Part shown: positions 1 to 13,700 of the stretch, one piece after another | How positions within the stretch are numbered: position 1 is the first letter of the stretch | Layout: the number at the start of each line of letters is the position of its first letter | Assembly (NCBI GenBank): GCA_013399695.1 | Contig: VXAU01001770.1 | Span: forward strand, 248,001-312,000 | DNA from: Formicarius rufipectus | Lineage: Eukaryota; Chordata; Aves; Passeriformes; Formicariidae | Direction: 5' to 3' | DNA: 64,000 bases | The notes under the pieces: model-generated | Told to the model about the DNA's origin: nothing | The model's database searches: none | The model's input: the letters and a program-made list of their open reading frames with translations, nothing else | Made by a program: the position numbers and the translations under genes

Positions 1-1535
1 CTTTCAGTGAATAATTCCATTTTATCCCATGTTTTAGTTACAAACAGTAAAAATATTTAAGATATAAAAGGCTTTTATTGTGAAATGGTTAGGACCAAAG
101 TAATGCCCATGCTCCTCACAATAGATTTGTAACAGTATCTTATATGTCATTATTATTCATTATTCAAATTGTATACACAATAAAAAAATCCAGCAGCTCG
201 CTTGCTGACAAAGTGAAAAAAGCAATCGCTTACGCCCGCCTTAGTTGAACAGTCCTCTTTTGGACTATATTTACTTGCCCTTCAGTGGGAGCAGAAGCTT
301 TCACACTTCACTGCATGGACAAGCTTACCCTTTCTACAAACACAGCACAACCTGCAGCATGCAGCCAGGCCCCTCTGCCTTCCAGCACCACACACTGGCA
401 GAGTCAAGGCACAGGACATCCTGCAGACAGCACGCTCCTGTCACTGCCACAGCACAGCCGCACTCATGGCCACCTGTGTGGTGCACAGCTCTGGCAAACA
501 GGGTAACCAAAGGAAAACAGTGGCCTCCTTTATCCCACAAGGGATGGAACACTATTTCAATCTTTTAAATGTAAATGTGTCAATGAAAGACTGGAACACT
601 TTATTCACTGGCATTGACACCAGCTGCATGAGAAGTACAAATGCTCCATCAGTGTTAACACACTCATCGAAAAATACTCCTTTGACTCCTGTAATGTGAA
701 GCACGGACGCACCATAATCACCCAGAACAGGACAATGTTTTCTCTCTACTGCTCCACTGAACTTCAGAAAATTTTAGTGTTTGTTTCCCCATTCAATTCC
801 CTCTTCCATGCTCAAAGTTCCAGCTGGTTCTTTAGCAGATATGTTCAACCTTCCCATGCCTGTCGAACAGCTGCTACCAGGGCAGATTTTCCAACTGCCC
901 CAAACAACCTCCTTGCGAGCATTTCCAGTGTGGCTCTCAAGGCTCTCAAGTCTCTGCTTTGGTATAACTTTGCAACTCCTAAAGCAGAGGCCTTTCTATT
1001 CAAAACCTCTGCTAACATTGCCTGCGTCAAAGTGAGATGCACATGGCACACAATGAAGACACAAGAGAGTGGTGAGATGAAGAGCTATGACAGGTAAGAC
1101 CAGGCCCAACACTGTTCTTTGGTGCTGCAAAGGGGACTCAGATCAAGTCACTTCACATACTAAAGTATCCCAAGAGGTAGAATCAGCTTCTTCCTCCCTC
1201 CTGTTCATCTACTCAGAATATTCCTCTTCTCATTCATCCCTGTAGCCTGAGAGAACTGACGAGAGCACATGTCATGACAAGCACAGAGAGGACAGCTCCG
1301 GAAACCTTCAGAGCATGCCAGAGATCCTATCTCCTGTGCACACCACCACAATCAAGAAGAGTAATAGTCTCCTCTTTGTCTGGACTTCTAAAATATCATT
1401 TCATGGAACCAAATGAATTTGAAATTTTTTTCTTACTGCAAGTTAATTTAAAATTCTGATGGGAGCATGGGAAATGCAGCTGATTTTGAGTACAATTACA
1501 AAATGGTTTAAGTCTTAGTGAGCTCAAGGATTTAT
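1..1535 (-). other. SCG5: SCG5 intron 2, no feature seen
   Basis: The region is non-coding as far as I can see. Positions 245-1100 are less AT-rich than their surroundings and contain several short open frames (the longest is 133 codons, 696-1097) that resemble nothing I know. Confidence 0.6.
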
Positions 1536-1890
1536 GTATCACAGAATATGCTGAGTTGGAAGGGACTCACAAGGATCATTGAGTCCAACCCTTAGCCCTG
1601 CACAGGACCAGCCCCAATCATGTACCTGAGATTATAATCCAAATGCTTCTTGAACTCTCTCAGGCTTGGTGCTGTGACAGCTTCCCTGGGAAGCCTGTTC
1701 CAGTGCCCAACCATCCTCTGGGTGAAGAACCTTTTTCTAATATCCAACCTGAACCTCACCTGACACAAATTCAGCCCATTCCCTCGGATTCTGCCACTGG
1801 TCACCATAGAGAAGAGATCAGTGCCTGCTCCTTCTCTTCCCCTTACCAAGAAGCTATAACTGAAATTCAGAAGTGGCAGAGCCCACAGTG
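1536..1890 (-). mobile_element. CR1 LINE fragment, 3' end, minus orientation
   Basis: Read on minus, it encodes the conserved C-terminus of the CR1 reverse-transcriptase ORF (LCQVRFRLDIRKRFFTQRMV then GHWNRLPREAVTAPSLREFK), followed by the 3' UTR with GGACTCAATGATCCTTGTGA and a terminal ATTCTGTGAT. It is 5'-truncated, as most CR1 copies are. It is closely related to the copy at 35117. Confidence 0.93.
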
Positions 1891-4800
1891 GCAACACCTA
1901 CTGCCTTCACTGGACCCCACTCTTGCTCCTGAAGAGGGCAAGTTGTGAAAAATACTGAGGTAACATGGTATGACTTCCATAGAGCAACACAAACACTAAC
2001 TTGGCTTTCTTATTATTCACTGCTTGTCATGGTTTTAAATTAATATGAAATCAAGGATATTATGGGCCAAATTTTCAAAGACTTTTCTTTAATAAAAGTC
2101 ATATCACCTCATTATTTTCCTGTTTGTGGAGTTGAGGTATAAACATTTAATGTGCTATTTCTTCATAGACCTGCGCCATATCACTCACTCAGATAAAGAA
2201 AACCCAGAGTAAGCCACTGCTGTCATTTGGCACTGTCATTAGCTTTTGAATTCAGAAATTAGCATTCTTACAACATGAACCACTGCCAAATACTCAAATG
2301 CTGGTTGCATTTAACATTACAACTGGCAGAATAACATACAAAGAAAATAGGTACTTTTAGTCAGACCTATACAAATCTAGATATCTACCATATTAATGTA
2401 TAAAAAATGTGGCTTTACCAATTCCATTTTATGTTACAAATTTGAGATGCCCATGTTAAATTTGGGAATAATATTTCCTGGGCTATTTGAGTAATTTGGA
2501 AAAAAACCCAAAACAACAAGAAACAAAATCTGAAAGCAGAGACTAGTAGAGTTATGTTGGAGTTTGGGGGTTTTTTTTAAATGTCAGGCCCATAACACAG
2601 TGCTTGATTAAAGTCACGTGTGCTTCAGCAAAAGCAGTCCTAATGTGAATGCAACTTCATGTCTTAATTGCAGCAATACTTTCTATAGAGAACAGGTATA
2701 ACAACTCAAATCCCAAATGATTGTGTGGTCTCTTTGCACTAACAAAATAGCCCTGAATGAGCAGAGCAGGCTGTGGGAGGTCTGCCCAGCGCAGTCACAT
2801 CGCCAGCCCCAGCACTCCACTGCTACTCCTGGATGCTGGCACGAGCAAAGAGGATGCAGCCATCACACTGCTATGTTTGCTGACCCCCAGATATCATACA
2901 ATAACCACTGACTTTTAGTCACCTATGGAAGCCCAAATATATTCAGGTATAAGAACAGCACACATTAGCTCAAAAGCAAATGAGAGCACAGGCCATTTCT
3001 GCACCGGTTTCACTGAGTGTATTCATCACCAAAAGTTTTTGCAACTTTCTAATACAAAGATTTTACTGTCCTTGTAGGAAACAAGCAGCAGTCTTGCAGG
3101 TGTGATACAGGACAGACAGCAAAGTAATACAGCACTTAAGTTTTCTTACTGATAAAATGTAAACAAAACATATATTATTAACATGCATGAATAATCTGCA
3201 TAATTTTGCAGACAGTAGCTCTCATGCAAAGTGCTATTTGTAGAGTCTGTGTTGACAAGTCATTAACTACTAGTTGTTAGAAATATTGGCAAAATGTTCC
3301 AGACTCTCTTGAATCAGGCAAACAGTAACACCATTTTTCTGAAGCAATAAACAGGTATTTATTTCCTTTCAAAATAACCAAATAAACCACAACCTTTTCT
3401 CAGTAGCTATAAGCAGTCTCTGCAGGAGAGTCAAAAGCCTCCCTAAGAGGCATCATATTTTTCATATTTTCTTATTCCTATAAATGATCAGGATTTAGGA
3501 GACATCGTTTAATGTTGTTACTTAGATTGACAGCATTATGCCTCTTCTGCAGATTGAAAACTTCAGACTCTAGGCTGTCATGTCAGCACTTTTATCAAAA
3601 ATCATTTAATTTGAAGTGCTTTTAAGAAATACAAACAAAACAAACAAATCAAACACAAACAAACCAACCACACAAGAGGTTTTCTGCTGTATTGAATTTA
3701 TGGTAGGCAATGATATTTGCAAAATGAAAATAGGACTTCATATTTCTCATTAGGAATTTAAATGCTACAAACTGCCGGAGCTGAACTACTGGTGCCCCCG
3801 TGTGTTTAAGTGAGATTTTTACGGTTCTCATGTTCACAGTATAGCAGTCCTGAAATTTGCATTATAAAAGTATTCCCTTCCTCTCTTCAGGAAAACAAAC
3901 AACAAGCCCCAAATCCCTTAAATATTGATACAAACATCTAAGCATGCAAGGGAAAAAATTAGTCTCTTACTTCATTAAATTCTATGGTTTTGACCATTGA
4001 ATGTGTTTATTCTATTGTTCTCTTTTAACATAGATACAGCCCTCTTCTTATCTGAGGAGAGCTCATGCTACCTCTGCATCTCTCTGAACTTCACAGTAAT
4101 TTCTTGGTAGATTAAACTTTTTATCAGGCCTTTTTCTAGTCTCAGCTCCTATTTCAGCAGCCTGTCCTGAGGTACCAAGCAAACTGACAAATGCAAAGAC
4201 AAGGGGAAATAAAAAAGCCCATGTTTTTATAGATTTTAACATCAGAAAAGGCAGTAACTTCTCAGTAACTCAGTCACTTTCTTTCTTAATAAGCTATGCT
4301 TTTTTTTTCTATCCATCAACAAGAATATTATCAGATCACTTCAGAAAGAGAACACATGCTGCTAAACGTATTTTCTGAAAAGTGTCCATCTTTTAATTGT
4401 CTTTAGTATGGAATAAGTTTCTGACTTCCTTTCTGTGGCCAAGACAGCCCTAATTTTAGGGGTTTTTTTGAAGGAGTGAGTGGCTGTGATGGTAGGGATG
4501 GAGATGACCTTATATAGTTCCTTGGAACTGTTCTCTGGGTTTTAGCATTTTAAAGTCAAAATATTGCACACAAAAAAATGTAGAGAGCTGAGATGGAAAA
4601 TGAGGATAATTAGGAAGTCTTTTTTTGAACTCCCAGTAATCATATTTTTGTTGCATATAAAATTATTCAGATCTTATTCAACTGAGAAAGGTTATTATAA
4701 TAATCACTCAAATTTGCAAACATTTTATTATAATCACACTGCTAGAATAAAATTGTCTGTACTATGGCAGCCTAAATTTGTTTCCAAATTCCAAAGGCAA

Positions 4801-6474
4801 AGAAATTAATTTTTCCTGACAGTATATTCCTTGCAAGTGTACACATATAATGGGTGAGATCTTGGCCTTATGAACATCAGTGCTAATTTTGGAATTATGG
4901 CTTGGCTGAAGTTGATGGCGATCACAGTTATCAACACTGCTGCAGGTCTGTGTTGCTGGGGCTGTTTCTGACAAAAACATTTTGTTAAGTAAAACACTTT
5001 TCTGTACGAACATACTAAATTTATTAAGCTTTGATTGATAAAGGGTTTTTTTTAATGCTGAGATGCAATATCTGGTCAAAATGAGAAACAAACACATCCC
5101 AGAACAGTTAGCGTGTTAAAAATGAGGATGATGGCATGGAATGAACCTGGTTTTAAACTGTCTACATTAGTAAACTGAAACCTACATTCTGAAAAATGTC
5201 TTGAGTCTATGAAAAAGTGAGAGATGATGAGTAAAATGACTCATTTCTACCAGTCTGTCCAATTTTGCTATGTATGAACATTCATAAAGGAGGAGAAAAG
5301 GGCACAGACCAAATTATACTCCTTAAATTCTAGTCTCTGTCATTTAAATTTGCAGAAAAACACATGTCCATCCAAGTTTCTGTAGAAAATATATGAACTT
5401 AGGTCTGCAATTATCTGGTAGAAATACCTATTCAGTTTTAATCTCCTTAGCCTCCACTAAAGTAATTGTATGTTTTTGGCTAGGATAGTCTGTAGATTGG
5501 AATGAGGATAAAATAAAGAACATAGGCTTATGGACTCTGGAGAGTTGCTGAACTGGGTCGAATTGGTTTAAATTTGAGAGAAGGGTTGAGAGGTTCTGCT
5601 CTGTTTTGATGTTGTTCAAACATAATAATATTTGGAGTAGCATACCTTCAATCTTTTGCTGTCATGCCAAAATAAAAGCTCCAGTATATATCCTATATTT
5701 ATATATATAATATATATAATAGCAACACATTTCAACACTATCACAATACCCTAACATTTGAGCGTGATATTTCAGATTATTTACATAGCTATAAAATACT
5801 CATTCCAAGAAAAACTTACACAGTGTGAGATGAGAGGTATTAGCAAAAAAACAAAAAAGAAGTTGAGCCCAAAGCATTCATCACAGGAACACAGTGCTGT
5901 GAGGTGCTACTTGTGGACACAGGGAGAGGAGCACCCATGTCCCTCTCACCTGCAGCTGGAGCCCCGTGTGTTCCATAATGGATCCTGCAGAATCCTACAA
6001 CATTCTGCAAGATGAAGGAAGAACCCCCAGTGTAAGGTTTACCTCTTTATCTTGCATGGTGCCGCAAATGCTTGATCTCTTCTGGTCTGCAAACGTTTGT
6101 AAAAACCCAAGAGATCTAAGCTCTATGGGTCACATTCATTTTACATGAAACATATATGTGATATATTTATACACAGCATTCAGGCATAATTTAGTAAACC
6201 CGTTGTTTTGAGGTACTAGACAGGATCAGACACTACTAAGACAACATAACTTTTCCTGCAAAGTCAGTACATCAAAAAAACACCATTTCTGCCCAAATAA
6301 TTACATTAAGGAAAGTAGAAGAGGGATGATAATTTAAAAACAAAGATCAAGCAACAACATGGTGAAGAAGTCCCTCATTTTACACTCAGAATATTCTTTC
6401 TGCATATATAAACAAAACATTATTACCAATGCATTCTAATAAATTCATCATAACTCAAAGTAGAAATCAGCTAC
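1891..6474 (-). other. SCG5: SCG5 intron 2, continued
   Basis: About 4.6 kb of AT-rich sequence. A TA-rich microsatellite sits at 5694-5724. I found no matches to the missing SCG5 exons. Confidence 0.7.
5694..5724. repeat. (TA)n microsatellite
   Basis: A short run of tatatataatatatataata. Confidence 0.85.
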
Positions 6475-6707
6475 CTTCAATGTTCTGTGGACCAACAAGA
6501 TTCATGGCCTGGTGTGCTGGATATTCTACCCGAGGTCTGGCAATGCCCAGTTGTTCCATAACCCCATGGAGGAGCCTTTGTATATCTGCTTCAGTAACCC
6601 TGTCGGGTGTCCTGGGGCTGTGGTTAAAAGCTGAAGCCAATCCAAATGCCAGCAGAAAAACCATGTTGCAAAGCAAGGTAGTTATCATAGTGGTAGCCAC
6701 TTTTATC
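6475..6707 (-). CDS. SCG5: SCG5 (7B2) first coding exon, partial gene
   Basis: The exon encodes the N-terminal 71 residues of secretogranin V / 7B2, a secretory-pathway protein that binds and inhibits proPC2 and helps its maturation (established knowledge). The chosen ATG is at 6686-6688, giving MITTLLCNMVFLLAFGLASA as a probable signal peptide, then FNHSPRTPDR. The segment EADIQRLLHGVMEQLGIARP, followed by RVEYPAHQAMNLVGPQNIE, is nearly identical to the human protein as I recall it. The acceptor is TTCACAG and the donor GAAG|GTAGCT, phase 1. The PC2-binding proline-rich segment and C-terminal inhibitory peptide are in exons beyond the left edge; I found none in 1-6474. Confidence 0.96.
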
Positions 6708-7589
6708 CTGTGAAAAAGAAAGGAATTTGATTATAAATGATAGCAGGGAAAAAAGGCCTGTACACATGGTGAAGGTAACATCTGGTCTTACTAGTGGACA
6801 TCAGTTACTATCACAGCTTCTAGAGGCAGCTGGAAACTGGGAGTGGGGTGGGCAGAGAAAGAGGGTCGATATATTCTTCCTTTCTAAAGGAAATTCTAAG
6901 TTGCAAACTACAGAAATCAATTTTTTGATTTGCATTTGCCCATAACATTCATTAACAGTCACTGCAAACAAAATGAATCCACTTTTTCAGTTAGTGAGAC
7001 TACGTCATCCACTACTCCGCCATTCCTAACTCCCTAACCTCCCCCCGCGTTTATCGTGCTATTTTATAAAGCTCTGGACTAAGAACTCTTCAGGTAGGAA
7101 CTGTGTTTTCGAAACGTTATTCTTGCATTCACTAAATGAATAATTAGAAACTACTGAACAACCTGGATATATTTTGTTTGTGCCTTAGGACAAAAGGCTT
7201 CCTACTTCACATACATGATCTTTCCCACCTGAAGCAAATTCATGTGTTACCTTGAATCCCTTTCACTAAATGGCTGGCCACTGTAGTTTCATTAGGAAGA
7301 AAAACCAAAAAAACAAAAAACCCAACAACAAAACAAAAAACAAACAAAAACCAAACCAAACAAAAAAACACACACACACACACAAAAAAAAAGCCAATAA
7401 CAAAAACCTCAACAACCAAGCACCACTTACTGTCCCCTTCGAGAGGCTGAATTTTAATCAGAACTCTTGTTGTCTTAAAGCTCCTTTCCACCTCATATCG
7501 GAGAACAATTGAAATGCATCACTTCCAATCCCTTGGATAAACAAAACCCCCTCGAATGCCCTTTGTCTTCCTTATCACACGCACAGCTG
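6708..7589 (-). other. SCG5: SCG5 intron 1 (part), with an A/C-rich and (CA)n tract
   Basis: Intronic sequence. From 7300 to 7395 it is A-rich with scattered C and a short (CA)n run at about 7365-7382. A half cAMP-response element, acgtca, occurs near 7000. No other feature was seen. Confidence 0.75.
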
Positions 7590-8120
7590 CTGATTCCCCG
7601 CGCCAGACGCTGCAGGACGCTCCGCTGCTCCAGCCGCCCGGCGCAAGGCACTTGGGAACGTCTTTGAGGCAAAAATGGCTGAAAACGCCAACGCTGGGAA
7701 CATCCCCGGTGCGCGGCTCCCCCACCGCACCGCACCGCCCCCGCACTCCATCAGCCTTCGCAGACCCCGTTTCCAGCACAAAAGCCCTGTTTTCACACAG
7801 CATCCCCGCTAACCCGCAGACGAGCAGGGCAGCCGCTCCGCTGCCCACGCCCCCGCGCACCTCGGCGCTGCACCCCCGGGCAGCTGCAACGCGACCCAGC
7901 CCCCCGTGCAGCCGGAGCCCCCCCGGCAGCCGGGCAGCACCGAGACCCCCGTGCCGTGCCGAAGCGCCCCGCTCACCTCCCGTTCCCAGCGCGGCTCTGC
8001 GGGTGCGGCGGCACCGCAGCCGCGCATCCTCCGTGCGCACACACGGCCTCCCGCGCCCCCTTCCCTGCGCCTGGAGCGGCTCCGGCGCACCTGCCGGCGC
8101 CGAGCGCTCGCTGCGGGGGC
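7590..8120. promoter_or_regulatory. SCG5: CpG island, SCG5 promoter
   Basis: About 530 bp of dense CpG lies 0.9-1.4 kb upstream of the first SCG5 coding exon and 1.6 kb downstream of the ARHGAP11A poly(A) signal. SCG5 is the only gene it can reasonably serve. The long open frames on both strands are compositional. Confidence 0.8.
7977..8120 (-). other. SCG5: Probable non-coding exon 1 of SCG5
   Basis: Within the CpG island the minus strand has a good donor, GGGAG|GTGAGC, with exon end 7977. Joined to the exon at 6707 it gives an open frame, but I saw no upstream in-frame ATG, so it is probably 5' UTR. The upper boundary is a guess. Confidence 0.5.
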
Positions 8121-8129
8121 TGCTCTGAT

Positions 8130-9729
8130 GAAGATGACACAAAGCTCGGGGAGATAGTAAAGATCTCCCTTTCCAGCTAAACACAGCAGTCTAAAAATAA
8201 AACTAAAGGGTTTTGGTGGATTAACGGTTACAGAAACAAAATGTTACATATACCTGGGATTGTATCTGTCTTCCCGCTGTGATTTCTCTCCCCAGAATGT
8301 GGTCACTGGTTTACTCATGAAGTGGTAATGTTACCTAACTACAGGTTTACAAGGCATCAACATGGGAACCGTCTCCAAGGGTTTATGGGTGAATGTCCCC
8401 AGATTAAGCAAATATATACACATCATCCATAGCACAGGTTACCAAGAAGACAACCATAAAAGGATCTTGCTAAATGAAGTCTATCATTTAATAGCACAGG
8501 GCAAAATGGTAACTTCTAAGGGCTAGTTTATGTACCACATCTTCACTGAGCAGCTGGGAAATGTGTCACATTGCATTTTAGGATAGCTATCTACAGAAAA
8601 GCTCCGAGATTATATTGCACAAACCACAGCAGACCCATAACCTATACTTTCAAATGTAGATTATTCTTTTTGCTATTCTCTAGTACATTATACAAGCCTG
8701 AACTTGCAGGATTAAGCAGTAGGGACTTCTACGTAGCATCTATCATTTCTGTCTGCAAAAACATAATCAACTTTATATAAATGGATGTGTATCCAAACCG
8801 TTCTGCAAAACCTCTAAAAACAGAGCCTAGACTTTGACAATTTTTTCCTTGGTGTTTAAGAGTTTGTCTAATGGTTCAAGACTGGCTTGCACTGACGATC
8901 AAAAGTACCTTACTGCTCCATCCAGGACACACTGTCAAAGCAGCATTAGCATTCAAAATATCTGGTACATACTAACAGGGAAAAAAAAAAATCAGGTCTT
9001 ACTCTTTCAAACAGAAATTGCTGACAGCTCACTATTTTCACTTTCTTCCTGATATTACCTTTATTTTCATCTGCCCTATTTTCAGCTCCTACCTCCTTGC
9101 ATCCACTCTCACAGCTGGGAGGTGTTTTGTTGATCCTTATCTATTTCAGTGAGATGAAACAAAATGTGGTGTTATGGTGCCTGCATTTAATCTACTGAGG
9201 GATCTGCCAGCAGCAGCTAAAGGCAGAGAGTAAGAACACTTCACCAAGAGCAGGAGCTTCCTCTTTGAATGGTGGTTAACTGTTACATTGACTCCTTTCT
9301 TTCATGAAACTGAAGCTTCCCATACTTACCCACAACAGCCATCAATCCTTTTACGATCTTCTCATGGCTGTTTTCCCAGTGTTAGATTTTAACAATAATG
9401 TAGAAACAGAGGCAGGGGTGGTGGATGTCCACCAGATCAACCAGCTGGACCAATTCAACTTGCAAGTTGGTAGACACCCAGTGAAGGATAAATTATTCCC
9501 TTCATTAACAGACCCTTTAAGAAGTTCAGATTACTGGTGATACACTATGCTGCACCATACCTTTCACTAGTTGTTGGAATCACCATCATGTATCTAAGAT
9601 GAACAAAAAGGGCAGCCAGAACAATTTTCTTCTGACTTGTTCTCTCAGACTTACTAATTTTGGTGTCTACAGTCTGCATATAACAACATAATCTAACCTT
9701 CTAAGTCATTATAGAAGACCAAGCTCAGA
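8130..9729. other. Intergenic spacer between ARHGAP11A and SCG5
   Basis: About 1.6 kb separates the ARHGAP11A poly(A) signal from the SCG5 CpG island. The sequence is AT-rich and has no recognised repeat. The plus-strand open frame 9304-9540 (78 codons) resembles no known family. Confidence 0.7.
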
Positions 9730-10770
9730 AAAGTGAAAAAACCAATGGTTTTATTAAAACCAAAAGTATCCAGTGCTTCAGCTCTAACATTTTGCCAATA
9801 AGCAATTCGCACATATAAAAACCTCATGAACAGTTTCAAGTGTTTACTCTTAAATAAGTTTACAACTGATGACAGACATAAACAGTTTTCATTCTAAAAA
9901 ATGTAAACATTTGCTTGTGCAAATCAACTTTTAACACACTATGGCTTCTTACATTTTTCTCTTGCAACACTTTCAGCATCTAAAACCAGCTTCTGCACCA
10001 TCTAGTTAACACTATTACTCTAAAAATAAGTTAAAACTCCCCTCTCATATTAAGATAAAACATTTTACTGCTCACAACTGAAAATACTTGGTACCTATTG
10101 CAGAACACATCACCGGATGAAGTTTTAAGACTTTTTGCTCCTTGAATAAACTTCACATTTGTTTTCCATGTGTTCTAGTAATTCTCCAGTGTGTGCGCAC
10201 ACAATTATATTTTGACATTTACCTACTAAAAAGGAAAATATGCTCCCAATTTACTCCAGCAGAAATAAAAACCATTGTCTCAAAAGAAGTAGAGCTCATA
10301 TAAGATCCAACTTAGTAGTATCGAGTACAATATGCTTAAAACTAAAAAGTAAATAACTGCCACTACTGAGCATCAACATATTCAGGTCTGTTAGCTTTGT
10401 TTTAAATATTTGAGAAGTTTCGGGTTTTTTTAAACTTGGTACTTAACCTAAATACTGCAAAAACTGTTTTGGGAGATGCAGCATGTGTTTAGAAGCTGAG
10501 ATAATCTGACACAAACATTTGTAGAAACAGGTTATTTTTGTTTTAGAAGTCAAATTCACTTAGTTGAACAGACTAGCACTTACAGAAGTTTCAGTAAATG
10601 AAGAAAACCTCAATATGAAACAAACTGACATTTGTACATCTCCATGACGTATACAGTTAAAATAAATCAAAAATTACAAATAATTAGGGCTAAAAAAATT
10701 ATCATACAAATTTAATTTTTGCAAAGGTTAACCAAGTTACAGTGAACTCATTTAACTACCATATTTGATC
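9730..10770 (-). other. ARHGAP11A: ARHGAP11A 3' UTR
   Basis: About 1 kb of AT-rich non-coding sequence follows the stop. The first canonical AATAAA on the minus strand lies at 9750-9755, so cleavage is inferred near 9.73 kb. Another AATAAA near 9.06 kb could serve a longer form. Confidence 0.6.
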
Positions 10771-13700
10771 TTATAGGTCTACTGGCTTTGCAGTTGGTAG
10801 CAGTTTCACTGTAGGTATTGGATTCTTTGGAGAACCTCTATAACGAACTCTTTCTTTTCCTGAAGCACTTTTTGTGATTGTAGATTTTTCTGGGGCAGTA
10901 CCATGAATATTTATATTTGCATTAACTTTCAAACTGCATTTAACCGTTTCATGATTGGTTAGATCTTCTAGAACAGACTTTGATGGATGAACAGTGACTT
11001 TTTGATCCTGGATTCCAGTAGGTCTGACAGAAACATTAGGCTTGTCTGATGGATTTGAAGGCCTGCAACATGATTTGGATGTTAAGTCTAGCTGCTTATA
11101 AGATACAGAAATTTGGTCGTGTGTACTTTCACTCCAGCGTGGCAAAACCATGGAATTCTTTGAGGACTTTTCTGTGTAGGAGAACAGTGCAGAATCATAG
11201 CTCAAAGATTTAACAAGTGGTGAACCAACACTGCTTGACTGAAGCAGTTGAGAGCTTGTAGATCGTCTGCTAGCCTCCAACAAGGAATTCATTCTTCTTA
11301 CAGACTGCCTGACTGGAGTACGTTGAAACTTCAGAGGCGGTTTAGTTCTGCTTACAGAACTTGAATCATTTAATGAAAGCTTGTTGAACCACTGTATGTG
11401 GTCAGAAACCTTTCCGTGGTCAGAAACAGTTGATGGTTTAGTTGAAGTTTTATCAGGATTTTCAGCTTTCAAGTATTGGTTGCCTACTTCATTTTGGGAT
11501 TTAGGCAACTGTAAAGCAGGAAGCTGACTTGTCAAAGCAACTTTAGCAGTACCTTCTTCCAAATTACAGGATTTTAGCACACAGTTTTCAGCTGTTTGTG
11601 AGTGTATTAGTTCTATTTCCTCTTTCCTTCCAAAGAAATTTAAATTGTTTAAGTCATCTTTTGTTGAACTGTTCTGAACAGTCAACTTGTTTTCCTCGGC
11701 CAATATCTGAGGCTTAGGAAATTCTGTTACTTTTTTTATGTCTAGCTTTGGGACTTGAAGTTCAATCTCGATAGAAGTTTTAAAGTTTCTTTTCTCCAAG
11801 ACTTTTATTTCAGGGGGTTTTGACTGCTGTTTTTCATTATCAGGAGATTGATTAAATTGGTGCAACAGCTCTCTGGATTTTACATTTGCTAGATTTTCGG
11901 AAACTTCATCAGCTACCAATTCTTTTCCTGGACTGAGCCCTGTGGGAGTTTCATTTAATGTTTCACCTGCCACCTTCATGAGGGAAGATTTATCACCTAT
12001 CAAATTGTGAAGAATACTTCCAGATGCAGAGAAGGCTTGTTTAACTTTCAATAACGTTTCTGCAGTTGAATTACATTCCTGTTCACAAAGCAGAGGTTCC
12101 AAGTTGTTGTCTTGTTTGCTTACAGTTGCAGATTCAAATTCATCTGGAACAACTGGTGGCTTTCCAGGTATCAAAACAGCTTCTGAAGAGCGAATTCTCA
12201 TTTCAGTGTGTTCAGGCAGAATTTGCTCATTCTTGCTAATCACCTGAGAATCCATAACAGCAGGATTATTCCATGACATTCGGTGAACCACTTTACTAGG
12301 ACACTTCGGAGATAGCAAGTTTTCTTCTGACTTGCTTACATTCCTTGAACCTTAAAATTAATAATAGTGTTTAAGAACAGTATTTTGTGATTTTAAAATT
12401 ATAGGCAAAATTCTTACTAAAAACACTAAGCATCAAAGCAGCACTGAATTTAAAGACAGTTACTCCCTTAAATTTCAGAAATGTGAAGAAAGGTTGCAAT
12501 ATTAACTGAAATCATTCATCTCATCTTGCTTAACTAACAAAAGAGAACTACTAAAATACACTAGAAACACACGCCTGTCCTAAACCAGTTTTTTTTTCCC
12601 CAGAAGCCATTAACATTCAAGTAACTTTTGACTTAGCTAGAAGCACACTTTTAATCCAATTGTTTATATATATATATATACATATATATTGCTTATATAT
12701 ATATTTTAGCCATAAATTTACTTTTGCCTTAAAAAAACAGAAGTAAAAGTGTTCCCCATCTAATGTACTTGGTAAGATAATTACCTTTCTTAGGGAATTT
12801 TTCACTGACATATGGGCTGAAGAGTACATCTGTTTTAGCACATTCTGCTCTGCTTTCCAAACCTTGCTGACTTGCAAGACGCTTTCCAATATTTTCAGAT
12901 CTATTACCAACTGCACATACTGATACAACATTCTTGAAGAAACACAAAGCGTTAGTTGGTTTTATATAAACTTGCCATCTCATTTTACAGAGGAACTTCC
13001 AGGGAAAAAGCTATGCAAATCAGCCACAGCAGTCTTTTTGTGGCCATATTTCATCCTTCCTTGATTCTTTGAAGACTTAGGTAGGGAACAGCCTAACTTT
13101 AGAAAGGTAGACTTAATCACACTCTGAACACAGTAATTCCGTGCATAGGCTTTGCAAGGTCAGAAGTTCAGGAGCTGTGAGATCTACTGATCATAAGTGT
13201 GGTGAGGTTGATCCCAGCTGGCAGGGAAGCTCCTATCCAGTCGCTTTCCCCATTCCCCAACAAGATGAGGGAGAGAATTGGAAAGGTAAAAAAGGGAAAG
13301 AGACACACAGACAAAAACAAACAAATGCCCCTAAATTCACAAAGGAGGCAAAGGCCATCACTTACAAGTAGATCAAATCTCAACAAGACCCTGAGCAGTG
13401 GCTACTTTTCAAAAACTACCCCAATCCGTTTTACTAGTGAGCCTGACATTACATGGCATGGAATTGCTCCTTGGTCAATTCAGTTCAGCTGCCCTTCCCT
13501 CAGACTCTTGCCCCATCCCAGCCAAACACGGTACAAACTAATCAGTTACTGCTATGAAAATAAACCTTGGGCTACTGGTACTTGACAGCTAGCAGGTCCA
13601 CTTAATGCTGTGATCCATTACAAAGTAAGCCCTTCCTGCTCCTGAAAAATCAATGTTAAAAACTTTGGATTAAAAATCTGCACACTAAGAAGAAGACTGG

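Noticed and set aside
245..1097. Cluster of open frames up to 133 codons suggesting an SCG5 exon or a small gene
   Set aside because: None matches the remaining 7B2 sequence, codon texture is poor and no convincing splice sites frame them.
1592..1897. 101-codon minus-strand open frame that looks protein-like
   Set aside because: It is the CR1 ORF2 C-terminus, not a host gene.
7240..7491. 83-codon very hydrophobic minus-strand frame (Phe/Val-rich)
   Set aside because: It is a translation of the A/C-rich low-complexity tract, not a membrane protein.
7519..8184. 221-codon minus-strand open frame, with overlapping frames on both strands
   Set aside because: It lies in a CpG island; GC-rich sequence lacks stops. 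The frames are Arg/Gly/Ala/Pro-rich with no family resemblance.
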